From positions 7,095 through 30,626 of the forward strand of contig DNYS01000217.1 of the NCBI GenBank assembly GCA_003506735.1: 23,532 nt of DNA, in the 5' to 3' direction. The translations under genes were made by a program, and so were the position numbers. The notes beneath the pieces were generated by a model. That model was given only the letters and a program-made list of their open reading frames with translations. It did not search any database and was not told where the DNA came from. This DNA is from Nitrospinota bacterium. Lineage in GTDB: Bacteria > UBA8248. Of the stretch, positions 7,656 through 15,904 are shown in pieces; positions within the stretch are counted from its first letter, which is position 1, and every line of letters begins with the position of its first letter.

Positions 7656-8544
7656 CCTCTCCGGTCGCGCAGCGGAATCCGATTTTATTGTTCCGGTAGG
7701 TGGGCTTCCGGTGGTACCGGTTGTGGGTGGTTGCCCATTTCAGGGGGCTGCCCCACGAGGCACCGCGGACGACGCGCGTGCCGCCCTTGGCCGGGCCGAA
7801 GGGATCTTTTCGGGCTATCTTGCGGTAGGCCCTGGAGCCATATCGGTCGGAGACCCACTCCCATACGTTCCCCGACATGCCGAGCACCCCGAAGGGGCTG
7901 GCACCGTTCAGGAACTGGTCAACGGGTGATACGCCGGGAAAACCGTCCTTCCCTCCCTTCAGGTTGGCACGGCCGGGATCTTTTTCCTCTCCCCAAGGAT
8001 AATTCCGGCCATCCTCGCCCCGGGCGGCGTACTCCCACTCGGCCTCGGTGGGCAGGCGGCGGCCCGCCCAAGTGCAGTAGGCCTCGGCGTCGTTCCAGCT
8101 CACCTGTGAAACGGCTTGGCCAGGCATCTGCCGCCAGTCCGATCCCTCGCCCTGGGGTTTGTGCCAACTGGCGCCCCGGACGTTGCGCCATCCGCCCTTG
8201 CCTTTTTTCATCTTCGGGTCCCAGACCCAGGCCCATCCTTTTTTTTCGGCGGTCGTGATGTAGCCCGTCCTCGAAACGAAGACCGCGAACCGGCTCGCCG
8301 GCACCTCGGTCCGGCCGATCCAAAAGGCCGAAACGGATACACGACGCGGCGGGCGCTCGTCCGCGTCGCCTTTTTTGCTGCCCATGAGGAATTCCCCGGT
8401 GGAGACATGGACGAGAACGGCGCCGTCGAACCCGGATATCTTGGTGCGGGGGGCGGCCAGACCCAGGGACGGCGCAAGCGCGAAAACAACCGCCAACGCG
8501 ATCAGCCGTTTAATCGGCGCGGGGCAGTTCTGGAATTCACCCAT
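7648..8544 (-). CDS. exported SUMF1/formylglycine-generating-enzyme-fold protein, no catalytic Cys pair
   Basis: This 298-residue protein has a signal peptide (res. 12-31, ending SLGLAAP) and one SUMF1 domain (about 40-295). The fold is marked by GEFLMGS (50-56), [48 protein letters not shown] (148-176), [11 protein letters not shown] (223-233), RVVRGASW (257-264) and IGFRCA (288-293). True formylglycine-generating enzymes have two Cys in the segment between the RGGS-like and GFRCA motifs. Here that segment (265-287) has none, so protein-formylglycine formation is unlikely and another role fits better. The ATG at 8544 has GGGAGA 7 nt upstream; a TTG one codon earlier is possible. It converges on the propeller gene. 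Confidence 0.9.
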   Translation of the reverse strand: MGEFQNCPAPIKRLIALAVVFALAPSLGLAAPRTKISGFDGAVLVHVSTGEFLMGSKKGDADERPPRRVSVSAFWIGRTEVPASRFAVFVSRTGYITTAEKKGWAWVWDPKMKKGKGGWRNVRGASWHKPQGEGSDWRQMPGQAVSQVSWNDAEAYCTWAGRRLPTEAEWEYAARGEDGRNYPWGEEKDPGRANLKGGKDGFPGVSPVDQFLNGASPFGVLGMSGNVWEWVSDRYGSRAYRKIARKDPFGPAKGGTRVVRGASWGSPLKWATTHNRYHRKPTYRNNKIGFRCATGEGA

Positions 8545-8583
8545 CAATTATCTCCCGGGGCGGAAGGAACAGCCCGGCGCGTC

Positions 8584-9012
8584 TCAGTCCTTGAGCGGAT
8601 CGCGTGGATCGTCCACAAAAGTCGTTCCGGCGGCCTCTTTGTTCGGCATCGCGCCGTAGGTGAAGATGAGTTCGGCCACCTCGGTATGGCTCGGATTCTC
8701 CTGGCCGTGGATGCAAGTTTGCGGAAAATAAACGAAATGCCCCTGAGGGATTTCCTTGCGGGTAATCTCGTCTCCGTCCTTGTAGTAAATATTGATCGGC
8801 CCCTTGACGACGTAAATCGTGGTGTCACAATTCTTGTGGTAGTGGAGGCCGTTGCGCCCCCGGGGAGGAATGATGGTTCTTCCCATCGTGATGGTGCCGG
8901 TGCCGGTGGTTTCCCGGTTGACCCCCCACCGGATGGCGTATGGCGGCTCGTAGGCCTTATCCTCATCCACATCGAGGGAGTTGATGATCTGGGGAATCGG
9001 TAAATCGGCCAT
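8584..9012 (-). CDS. single-domain cupin protein
   Basis: This 142-residue protein has a conserved beta-barrel cupin domain. Motif 1 is GRNGLHYHKNCDTTIYVVKG (res. 52-71) with His57 and His59. The usual Glu of HxHx4E is Thr here, which may weaken or alter metal binding. Motif 2 is PQGHFVYFPQTCIHGQEN (89-106) with His102 and Asn106. The ATG is preceded by GAGGAG with good spacing. It lies 39 nt upstream of the SUMF1-like gene on the same strand, so the two may be co-transcribed. The substrate is unknown; many such proteins are sugar isomerase- or dioxygenase-like, or only bind ligands. Confidence 0.88.
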   Translation of the reverse strand: MADLPIPQIINSLDVDEDKAYEPPYAIRWGVNRETTGTGTITMGRTIIPPRGRNGLHYHKNCDTTIYVVKGPINIYYKDGDEITRKEIPQGHFVYFPQTCIHGQENPSHTEVAELIFTYGAMPNKEAAGTTFVDDPRDPLKD

Positions 9013-9168
9013 CTTTCTGGCTCCTCGGCTAATCCGAAAATGGGAAAATAATCCTATGGCATGAATGGTCGAGAGGCAAGACGGACGGCGGGCGGGCAGA
9101 CTGCCACCCGGCCGCCAACGGTCCGCTTAGGCCGAGCGATTCAGCCATAGAAAGCCGCCTCGAAAATA

Positions 9169-9177
9169 TGCGATAAT
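9169..9177 (+). promoter_or_regulatory. extended -10 promoter element for the adenylate cyclase gene
   Basis: TGcGATAAT at 9169-9177 matches the extended -10 pattern (TGn plus 5/6 of TATAAT). No good -35 is visible 17 nt upstream, which extended -10 promoters tolerate. A start point near 9184 would leave the ATG codons at 9176 and 9179 outside the mRNA. Confidence 0.45.
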
Positions 9178-9229
9178 GATGTCCCTTTTCCCGGAGCGGC
9201 GTGAGTCTCCATCCAGGAGGAAAAATTCC

Positions 9230-11620
9230 TTGAACTGGAAACGATTATTTAGCATTAGCTTCACCAGCCCGGCTGTGGGCATTTTCTGTACCGGGGTGAT
9301 GCTTGGAATTTTTCACTTTCAGCCCCCGATTGTCGTGTTCATCTTGGAGCGGCTCGAACTCGTCGCCTCTGACATCCGGTTCCAGTTCCGGGGACCGAAA
9401 AAACCCGGAAAAGATTTGGTCATCGCCGCCATCGACGAGAAGAGCATCGACCAACTCGGAAGATGGCCCTGGCCCTATACGGTGCAGGCCGAACTGATCA
9501 ACCGCTTGCGCTCCTATGGCGCGCGCGTCATCACCTACGACGTTGTGTTCTCCTCATCGGACACCAGCGGGGGAATCAGGAATCTAAACCGAATCAAGAC
9601 CAAAATGGAAGCCGAGGGCATCGGCCGCGGCTCGGCCACCTCCTCCTTCCTGAACCAGGCCATTAAGGAGGCCGACCACGACGCCATATTCGCCCGTTCG
9701 CTGAAGCGCTCCCGGCGCACGATCTTGGGCTATTTCTTCCAGTTCAGCAAGAAAAACATCGGCCACCTCAACGAAAGCCAGATGAAACAGTTCCTCGCCA
9801 ACATCCGGAGTTCGAAGTACAGCGCGATCAAAAAATCTCCCGGTGTGCGACTGAAGGATATCGACCTCCCGCGCGCCCTTGCCGTCGAGTCGAACATCGA
9901 CATCCTTTCCAAATCAGCGCGCGGCGGCGCGTACTTCAGCATGGTTCCCGACATCGACGGCGCCATCCGGCGCTATCCTCTCATAGTGCAGTACCGGGAC
10001 CTGGTCGAAATTCCGGGCGAGCAGGACTATCTTTTCGCCCCCATCGCCGTTCGGACGGTGGAGCGTTTCCTCAAAGGAACGACGATATTCTGGATCGACC
10101 CGGTGGGTGTGGCGAAGGTGGGAATATCGGGCCGGAAAAAAATACTCATCCCCACCAATGCCAGGGGCGAGATGTACATCAACTATCTCGGGCCGGGTGG
10201 AACGTTTCCGGAATACTCCATCGTCGATATCATCAACGGTCGGAAAGATCTCGCGCCCCGATCGGCCTTCAGGCGGAAAATGGTCCTCATCGGCCCCACG
10301 GCCATCGCCCTGGCCGACCTGCGGGTGACCCCCTTCGACAAGGCAATTCCGGGAGTGAACATCCACGCCACCGTCATCGACAACATGATGAGCAACCAAT
10401 TTTTGGAAAGGCCCTGGTGGTCGGACACCTGGTTCACTCTCATTCCCATGGATTTCAAAATTCCCCTGTTGGGCAAAATAGAAATCGCCATTCCTTTCAT
10501 AGGCTACACGGCGGGAAGCATTTTATTCCTAGGGCTTCTCGGGACGCTTCTCCTCCCGCGCGTGGGGGCCCTCGGCGGCGGGGTCGGCGCCATCGCCTTT
10601 CTCTTTGGATCGGTCACTCTCAACCAGTATCTTTTCGTCAACTACGGCTGGTGGCTCAGTGTTTCCTATCCCATTTTTACGATTATCCTGGTCTATGCTG
10701 GAATGACGATTTTCCACTATGTCATCGAACAGCGCGACAAGCGCTTCATCCAGTCCGCCTTTTCCACCTACCTTTCCCCAAAAGTGGTCGAGCAACTCGT
10801 GGAAAACCCCGATTTCCTGAAACTGGGCGGCGAGCGCAAGGAAATTACCGCGTTTTTCTCCGACGTCGCCGGATTCACGTCGGTTTCCGAGTCCCTGACC
10901 CCCGAAGAGTTGGTCCACCTGCTCAACGAATACCTCTCGGATATGACGGACATCATTCTCCGGTACGACGGCACGGTGGACAAATACGAAGGAGACGCCA
11001 TCATCGCCTTCTTTGGCGCTCCCCATCCCATGCCCGACCACGCAGCCCGGTGCTCCCTGGTTGCACTCGACATGCAGGAAAAAATGGTCGAACTCCGCGC
11101 GGGCTGGAGGGCGCGGAATATGAAAGAACTCTTCATGCGAATCGGCCTGAACACGGGGCCGGCTGTCGTCGGCAACATGGGATCGAACATCCGGATGGAC
11201 TACACCATGATGGGCGACACGGTGAACACAGCCGCCCGCTTCGAGGGGGCCAACAAGGAGTACGGAAGCGCCATCATGATCGGCCAGGTCACCTACGAAA
11301 GCGCCAAGGATGTGATCGAGGCCCGGGAACTGGATTTGATCAATGTGGTGGGAAAGGCCGAACCGGTCCCGATCTATGAGCTGGTCGCCAAAAAAAGCGA
11401 ACTCAGTCCGGAAAAATCAAAGTGCCTGGAATTCTACCAACAGGGGCTCGAGATGTATCGGAACCGGGAATTCGCCGACGCGATGGGGATTTTCGCGCAA
11501 GGGCTGGGCCAGATCAAAGACGATGGCCCCTCTAAAAACATGATCAAGCGGTGCGAATATTATATACTCGATCCGCCGGGGAAGACCTGGAACGGCGCTT
11601 TCATCATGACATCGAAATAA
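9230..11620 (+). CDS. CHASE2-domain class III adenylate/guanylate cyclase
   Basis: This membrane cyclase of 796 residues senses an extracytoplasmic signal and makes cyclic nucleotide. One N-terminal membrane segment (about 9-30) precedes a CHASE2 sensor domain (about 30-400, with IAAIDEKSIDQLGRWPWP). Three membrane helices follow (about 418-500), then a class III catalytic domain. Catalytic marks are FFSDVAGFTS with Asp545, DKYEGDAIIAFFG with Lys585 and Asp589, and MDYTMMGDTVNTAAR (656-670) with Asp663 and Arg670. The Lys585 and Asp663/Thr664 pattern suits ATP. A short TPR-like tail follows. I chose TTG at 9230 because AGGAGG lies 9 nt upstream; ATG 9176 (18 residues longer) has no ribosome binding site. 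It ends 14 nt from a convergent gene. Confidence 0.93.
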   Translation: MNWKRLFSISFTSPAVGIFCTGVMLGIFHFQPPIVVFILERLELVASDIRFQFRGPKKPGKDLVIAAIDEKSIDQLGRWPWPYTVQAELINRLRSYGARVITYDVVFSSSDTSGGIRNLNRIKTKMEAEGIGRGSATSSFLNQAIKEADHDAIFARSLKRSRRTILGYFFQFSKKNIGHLNESQMKQFLANIRSSKYSAIKKSPGVRLKDIDLPRALAVESNIDILSKSARGGAYFSMVPDIDGAIRRYPLIVQYRDLVEIPGEQDYLFAPIAVRTVERFLKGTTIFWIDPVGVAKVGISGRKKILIPTNARGEMYINYLGPGGTFPEYSIVDIINGRKDLAPRSAFRRKMVLIGPTAIALADLRVTPFDKAIPGVNIHATVIDNMMSNQFLERPWWSDTWFTLIPMDFKIPLLGKIEIAIPFIGYTAGSILFLGLLGTLLLPRVGALGGGVGAIAFLFGSVTLNQYLFVNYGWWLSVSYPIFTIILVYAGMTIFHYVIEQRDKRFIQSAFSTYLSPKVVEQLVENPDFLKLGGERKEITAFFSDVAGFTSVSESLTPEELVHLLNEYLSDMTDIILRYDGTVDKYEGDAIIAFFGAPHPMPDHAARCSLVALDMQEKMVELRAGWRARNMKELFMRIGLNTGPAVVGNMGSNIRMDYTMMGDTVNTAARFEGANKEYGSAIMIGQVTYESAKDVIEARELDLINVVGKAEPVPIYELVAKKSELSPEKSKCLEFYQQGLEMYRNREFADAMGIFAQGLGQIKDDGPSKNMIKRCEYYILDPPGKTWNGAFIMTSK

Positions 11621-11634
11621 CTTCCGGCGTGCGG

Positions 11635-12861
11635 TTATCCCCCGCCGGGGGGCTCGGTCCAGTCCACGATATTTTTCTCGCGAAGGGCCGCCAGCTCTTC
11701 GCTGCCAACTCCGGCCCAATCGGCCAAAATTTCGGCCGTGTGCTCGCCCATGTAGGGTGCGCGCACGGACCGTACATCCATCCCAGGAAATTTAATCGGA
11801 CATCCAATCTCCCGGATTTTCCCCGCGACAGGATGGTCCACTTCGACGATCATCTCCCTCGCCCGAATCTGCGGATCCTCCAGCGCCTCGGCCACCGTAT
11901 TGACGGGAGCGAAGGGAACATATCCCTGAAGCGCCCCGGCCCACTCGGCCATGGTCTTCTTGCGAAACTCTTCGGCCAGGATGGGGAGAAGCTCGTCGCG
12001 GTGATCGAACCGATCCTGGGCCGAGAGAAACCGCGGGTCCTCGGCCAGCTCGGGCCTGCCGATTCGCTCCATGAGGATTGGGTAGAACCTGTGCTTCAGG
12101 CAGGTGACGCAGACCCAGCCATCCCGGCACTCGAAAATCTGGGACGGAACCATCGAAGCGTGGGCGCTATGGGCGAATTTTTGCGTCTCGTATCCACAAT
12201 TTAATGTCCAAGCGGCTTGGTAGGCGAGCTGAAAAACGGCGCCGTCCAACAGAGCGACATCCACGTCACGGCCCTTGCCCGTTTTTTCGGCCTCCCAAAG
12301 GGCGGCCAAAAGGCCCGCCACCGCAAGAAAGCCACCGGAAAAATCCACAAAGCTGACACCGGCCTTGGCGGGGGGACCGTCCGGCTCACCTGCCATGCTC
12401 ATAATCCCTGCATAGGCCTGCATCAGGAAATCGTAGGCGGGCTCGGCCGAGCGCGGGCCCGTCATCCCGTAGCCCGACAGGAAGCAGCAGACGATTTTTT
12501 CGTTGAACGGGCCCAGATGCTTGTAAGTGAGCCGGAGTTTTTCGGGGTCCGTTCCCTTGCAGTTGGCGAAGATCACATTGGCGCGAGGCACCATTTTATG
12601 AAAAATTTCCAGGCCCTCGGGGGAGCGTATATCCAAGGCGACACTTTTTTTGTTCCGGTTCAGGCTTTGAAAATAATAGCTGTCGTTTTCCGGCAGGGGA
12701 TAGGGCGGAACCGGGCGGGCCGAATCGCCGCCCACCAGGTGGTTTTCGATTTTGATGACCTCGGCGCCCATGTCCGCCAACAACATGGTCCCAATCGGCC
12801 CGGCGCCGAATTGCTCCACGGCAAGGACCTTGAGCCCATCCAGTGGCCTGGAATCACTCAT
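11635..12861 (-). CDS. CaiB/BaiF family (class III) CoA-transferase
   Basis: This 408-residue enzyme transfers CoA between a CoA thioester and a carboxylic acid in the cytoplasm. Family marks are LDGLKVLAVEQFGAGPIGTM, LADMGAEVIKIE (28-39), LNRNKKSVALDIRSPEG (67-83) and SGYGMTGPRSAEPAYDFLMQA (129-149). The last contains Asp144, the position of the catalytic aspartate. FVDFSGGFLAVAGLLAAL and RDVDVALLDGAVF follow. Length is normal. The ATG at 12861 has GGGGGAG 7 nt upstream. It stands alone, divergent from the ABC transporter operon, and may activate the acid brought in by that importer, which is inference. Donor and acceptor cannot be read from sequence. Confidence 0.93.
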   Translation of the reverse strand: MSDSRPLDGLKVLAVEQFGAGPIGTMLLADMGAEVIKIENHLVGGDSARPVPPYPLPENDSYYFQSLNRNKKSVALDIRSPEGLEIFHKMVPRANVIFANCKGTDPEKLRLTYKHLGPFNEKIVCCFLSGYGMTGPRSAEPAYDFLMQAYAGIMSMAGEPDGPPAKAGVSFVDFSGGFLAVAGLLAALWEAEKTGKGRDVDVALLDGAVFQLAYQAAWTLNCGYETQKFAHSAHASMVPSQIFECRDGWVCVTCLKHRFYPILMERIGRPELAEDPRFLSAQDRFDHRDELLPILAEEFRKKTMAEWAGALQGYVPFAPVNTVAEALEDPQIRAREMIVEVDHPVAGKIREIGCPIKFPGMDVRSVRAPYMGEHTAEILADWAGVGSEELAALREKNIVDWTEPPGGG

Positions 12862-13186
12862 CAAACGCTCCCCCTCTGAGAAAATATCGAAAATAGGACA
12901 AATTCCGCACCCATATCAGTCCATCACCCGGGATTTCGGGCACCATCTCCGGGAGGACCCTCAAAATAAAGGGAAAATACCGATATATCCACTCCCAAGA
13001 CCGCTTGCAATATGGGAACATCCTGATAAATTATGCCGAAACTTGAGAAAAACCGGTTCCGCCAGTTTTCCCATGAATCTGACTTTTACAGGGTTTCCTT
13101 TAATCCCAGCGACTTTTACAGGGTTTCCTTTAATCTCATCGAATTTTACAGGGTTTCCTTTAATCTCAGCGAGGAAGAGTTCGCAT
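12862..13186. other. divergent intergenic region, CoA-transferase / ABC importer
   Basis: This stretch holds the leaders of two divergent genes. It is AT-richer than the flanking coding DNA and contains the triple 30-bp repeat at 13081-13170. A weak promoter candidate on plus is TTGCAA (about 13013-13018) with TAAATT 16 nt later. The reading frames running through it have no recognisable protein similarity. Confidence 0.5.
13081..13170. repeat. three tandem 30-bp direct repeats in front of the ABC importer
   Basis: Units lie at 13081-13110, 13111-13140 and 13141-13170. All share the core TTTTACAGGGTTTCCTTTAA; only a few positions in the first and last few bases of a unit differ. The array ends 16 nt before the ATPase start codon, abutting its GAGGAAGAG ribosome binding site. 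It therefore lies in the mRNA leader or the promoter/operator zone. Confidence 0.95.
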
Positions 13187-13933
13187 ATGCCAACGAAAAT
13201 CGAAATCAAGAACCTGCGCAAAGTGTATGACACCCCGGAGCGAAAGGTGCATGCGCTGGAGGATATCAACATCAACATCGAGGATGGCGAGTTCCTGTGC
13301 CTCGTGGGACTTTCTGGATGCGGAAAGACCACGCTTCTGAACATCCTCGCCGGCTTCGTGAAAATCACCGCGGGCACGGTGAACATGGACGGGAAACCCA
13401 TCACGGACGAATACGACAAGGGGGTCGTATTTCAAGAATATGCTCTCTTCCCCTGGCTCACCGCCATCCAGAATGTCGAGTACGGCCTCAAGATCAGGAA
13501 CGTCTCTGTAAAGGACCGGAGGGAAATATCGATGAAATTTCTCCGGCTCGTCCGCCTGGAGGAATTCGCTGATCTGTTCCCGCACAGTCTCTCGGGCGGC
13601 ATGCGCCAGCGCATCGCCGTGGCGCGCGCCCTGGCCTTCGACCCGCAGGTGCTCCTGATGGACGAGCCCTTCGGCGCCTTGGACGCTCAGACGCGCGAGG
13701 AACTTCAAGAACTCACCGTGGACATTTGGCAGAAGACGAAAAAAACTGTGCTCTACGTCACCCACAATCTCAGCGAAGCGGTTTTCCTGGGCACCCGGGT
13801 CGTGGTGTTTATCCCGCAGCCCGGAAGAATCCGTGAGATTATCAAAATCGACATGCCGCGTCCCCGGGACGCGCTGGCAGCCGAGTTTATTCAAATTCAG
13901 CGCAATATCAACGACCTAATCCGCGACTATTAA
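13187..13933 (+). CDS. ABC transporter ATPase, nitrate/sulfonate/taurine (SsuB/TauB) type
   Basis: This 248-residue ATPase powers a periplasmic-binding-protein importer. It shows Walker A GLSGCGKTT (41-49, Leu replacing the common Pro), Q-loop Gln83 in VFQEYALFPW, signature LSGGMRQR (135-142), Walker B VLLMDEP (155-161), D-loop GALD and switch His193 in VTHNLSEA. The ALFPWLTAIQNVEYGL stretch is typical of the SsuB/TauB/NrtD group. The ATG at 13187 is chosen because GAGGAAGAG lies just upstream; the frame is open further 5', but that includes the repeat array and is not protein-like. The permease gene follows after 49 nt. Confidence 0.95.
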   Translation: MPTKIEIKNLRKVYDTPERKVHALEDININIEDGEFLCLVGLSGCGKTTLLNILAGFVKITAGTVNMDGKPITDEYDKGVVFQEYALFPWLTAIQNVEYGLKIRNVSVKDRREISMKFLRLVRLEEFADLFPHSLSGGMRQRIAVARALAFDPQVLLMDEPFGALDAQTREELQELTVDIWQKTKKTVLYVTHNLSEAVFLGTRVVVFIPQPGRIREIIKIDMPRPRDALAAEFIQIQRNINDLIRDY

Positions 13934-13982
13934 AAACGTCAGCGAGCCAATCCGCGACCGATAAAGAGGAAGGGTTAATCAG

Positions 13983-15038
13983 ATGGCAGAGGCACATTCC
14001 GGGCTACCCCCTTTGGATTTGGATGCACCGACAGAGGTTCCACGCGTTTCGGTTTGGGTGATGTTGCGGCCCATATGGCCGTTCCTCATCATCTTGGTGC
14101 TATGGCAGATCACCGCCTATTTTCTGCATGCCAGGATGGGAGATTTGTTTCCCTTCTTCGGCTCTATCGTGTTCCGGGCGTGGGAGCTGATCACCGAACC
14201 TATGATCAGAGCGATCGGAGGAATCGTGGACCAAAATACTTTATACGAAATGACCGGATTCGCGGACGAAGACGTGTTAGACGAGTTAATACAATCCAAA
14301 ACCCAAATGCTCAAGGACGCAGGCTTCTTTGCACAAGTCAAAGCCATTTTCACTAACTCGCTAGGTTTTTTTGATCAGCTCGCTAAGCTGGCCGACGGCC
14401 AGCTCCTGTTGCATGTCCTCGCAACGGCCTGGCGGCTGCCCTTCGCGTTCGTGATCGCAACGGTCATCGGCGTCAGCGTCGGCATCCTGATGGGGCGTTT
14501 CGCCTTCTGGGAGGGATTTTTCGTCCCCCTGCTCTCGGTCATGCTCCCGATTCCAGCGCTCGCGTGGACGCCTCTGGCCGTCATCTGGTTCGGGAACGGC
14601 GATCAGACAGTCATCATCGTTACGGCGTTCGCCTCTTTCTTGCCCATCGCGATGGCGGTCTGGACGGGGGTCAAGACGGTTAACCCGGTCTGGATACGGG
14701 CGGCGCAGTCCATGAACGCGGATAAAATGACCATTTTCCGCACCGTGGTGCTCCCCGGCTCCCTGCCCATGATCCTGAGCGGAATGCGGATCGGCCTGGC
14801 ACGGGCCTGGCGCGCGGGCGTTGGCGCCGAATCCCTGGCCGGAATCAGGTGGGGCCTTTCGGCGGGCATATTCGATGCCCAGGAATATCTCGACACCTCC
14901 TTCATGATGGTGGCCATCTCCGTTTTGGGCATCTTCGGCTTCCTACTCGAAAAGGTTCTTTTCCAGCCCATCGAATCCCGGACCATCATCAAATGGGGCA
15001 TGATGGAAAAGATGGGCGCCCAGGACAAAAAGATCTAG
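13983..15038 (+). CDS. ABC transporter permease, SsuC/TauC (BPD_transp_1) type
   Basis: This 351-residue inner-membrane permease works with the ATPase encoded upstream. A first membrane helix (about 30-50) is followed by a roughly 70-residue hydrophilic insert (about 70-140). The core with five or so helices comes next. The EAA-like loop that docks onto the ATPase is IRAAQSMNADKMTIFRTVVLPGSLP followed by MILSGMRIGLARAWR. The family is usually about 250-280 residues, so the insert is an extension. GAGGAAGGG precedes the ATG. Its last 210 codons are repeated almost exactly in the next gene copy. Confidence 0.94.
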   Translation: MAEAHSGLPPLDLDAPTEVPRVSVWVMLRPIWPFLIILVLWQITAYFLHARMGDLFPFFGSIVFRAWELITEPMIRAIGGIVDQNTLYEMTGFADEDVLDELIQSKTQMLKDAGFFAQVKAIFTNSLGFFDQLAKLADGQLLLHVLATAWRLPFAFVIATVIGVSVGILMGRFAFWEGFFVPLLSVMLPIPALAWTPLAVIWFGNGDQTVIIVTAFASFLPIAMAVWTGVKTVNPVWIRAAQSMNADKMTIFRTVVLPGSLPMILSGMRIGLARAWRAGVGAESLAGIRWGLSAGIFDAQEYLDTSFMMVAISVLGIFGFLLEKVLFQPIESRTIIKWGMMEKMGAQDKKI

Positions 15039-15059
15039 GATCCATCGGCCATCGGCTAA

Positions 15060-15848
15060 CTCACCGGATTCGAGGATGATTTAGAAAGTTTCATAGAAGC
15101 TAAAAAAACGGCTCTTAAGGATGGCGGTTTCTTAATTCAGCTTTATGCGCTGTTTTTCCAGAACTCACTGAGCTTCATCGTTCAGCTCCAGCAACTCGCC
15201 AGGAGTCCACTTCTGTGGCACGTTTTCGCCACAGCCTGGCGGCTGCCCTTCGCGTTCGCCATTGCGTCGGTCATTGGTGTTACCGTCGGCATCTTGATGG
15301 GCCGGTTTGCCTTCTGGGAAGGCTTTTTTGTTCCCCTGCTCTCGGTTTTACTCCCGATTCCAGCGCTGGCATGGACGCCCCTCGCTGTCATCTGGTTCGG
15401 AAACGGCGATCAGACAGTCATCCTCGTTACGGCGTTCGCCTCTTTCTTACCCATCGCGATGGCGGTCTGGACGGCGGGGGTCAAGACGGTTAACCCGGTG
15501 TGGATACGAGCCGCGCAATCAATGAATGCGGATAAGATGACAATCTTCCATACTGTGGTGCTTCCCGGATCACTGCCCATGATCCTGAGTGGAATGCGGA
15601 TCGGCTTGGCCCGCGCCTGGCGCGCCGGCGTTGGCGCCGAATCCCTGGCCGGAATTCGGTGGGGGCTTTCGGCGGGCATATTCGATGCTCAGGAATACCT
15701 CGACACAGCGTTCATGATGGTGGCCATCGCCGTTTTGGGAATCTTCGGCTACCTCCTGGAGAAGGTTCTCTTCCAGCCCATCGAAACCCGGACCATTATC
15801 AAATGGGGCATGATGGAAGAGATGGGCGGGCAGGACAAAAAGGTGTAG
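15060..15848 (+). pseudogene. 5'-truncated tandem copy of the ABC permease
   Basis: An open frame of 262 codons starts right after an in-frame TAA (15057-15059). It aligns with permease residues 91-351 from TGF to DKK near the C terminus. The first 90 residues, including membrane helix 1, are missing. No ATG, GTG or TTG occurs before TTG 15294/ATG 15297, which lie inside the transmembrane core. The first ~60 aligned residues are only about 40% identical to the upstream copy, whereas the remaining ~200 are about 93% identical by eye, with one inserted Ala in WTAGVKTVNP. There are no internal stops or frameshifts, so loss of the 5' part is recent or the piece is still used. Translation of a short core from 15297 cannot be excluded. 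Confidence 0.85.
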
Positions 15849-15864
15849 CGCCCACTGTAATCCA

Positions 15865-15904
15865 AAAAAAATCCCCGGGGGCTTCGGCCCCCGGGGATTT
15901 TTTT
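15865..15904 (+). terminator. strong intrinsic terminator after the ABC importer operon
   Basis: A perfect 12-bp stem (15871-15882 with 15887-15898, ATCCCCGGGGGC on the left) carries a UUCG tetraloop, with A-run before and T-run after. The flanking A/T runs extend pairing to about 18 bp. It lies 16 nt after the stop of the truncated permease, and the A-run would allow function in both directions. Confidence 0.95.

Noticed and set aside
7648-8544. Calling the SUMF1-fold protein a formylglycine-generating enzyme
   Set aside because: The catalytic Cys pair expected before GFRCA is absent, so only the fold is supported.
12862-13080. Riboswitch (for example a thiamine type) before the importer
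   Set aside because: I could not find the conserved core of any riboswitch I know, here or in 17571-17883.
13081-13170. CRISPR array
   Set aside because: The 30-bp units are directly adjacent with no spacers, there are only three, and no cas gene is near.
12752-13186. Long open 5' extension of the ABC ATPase frame
   Set aside because: It runs antisense through the CoA-transferase start and through the 30-bp repeat array. The ATPase proper begins at ATG 13187 with its own ribosome binding site.
13033-13230. Small repeat-containing protein (DFYRVSFN repeats) encoded by the 30-bp array
   Set aside because: All three plus frames stay open through the repeats because 30 is a multiple of three. 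There is no ribosome binding site and the frame runs into the ATPase gene out of register.
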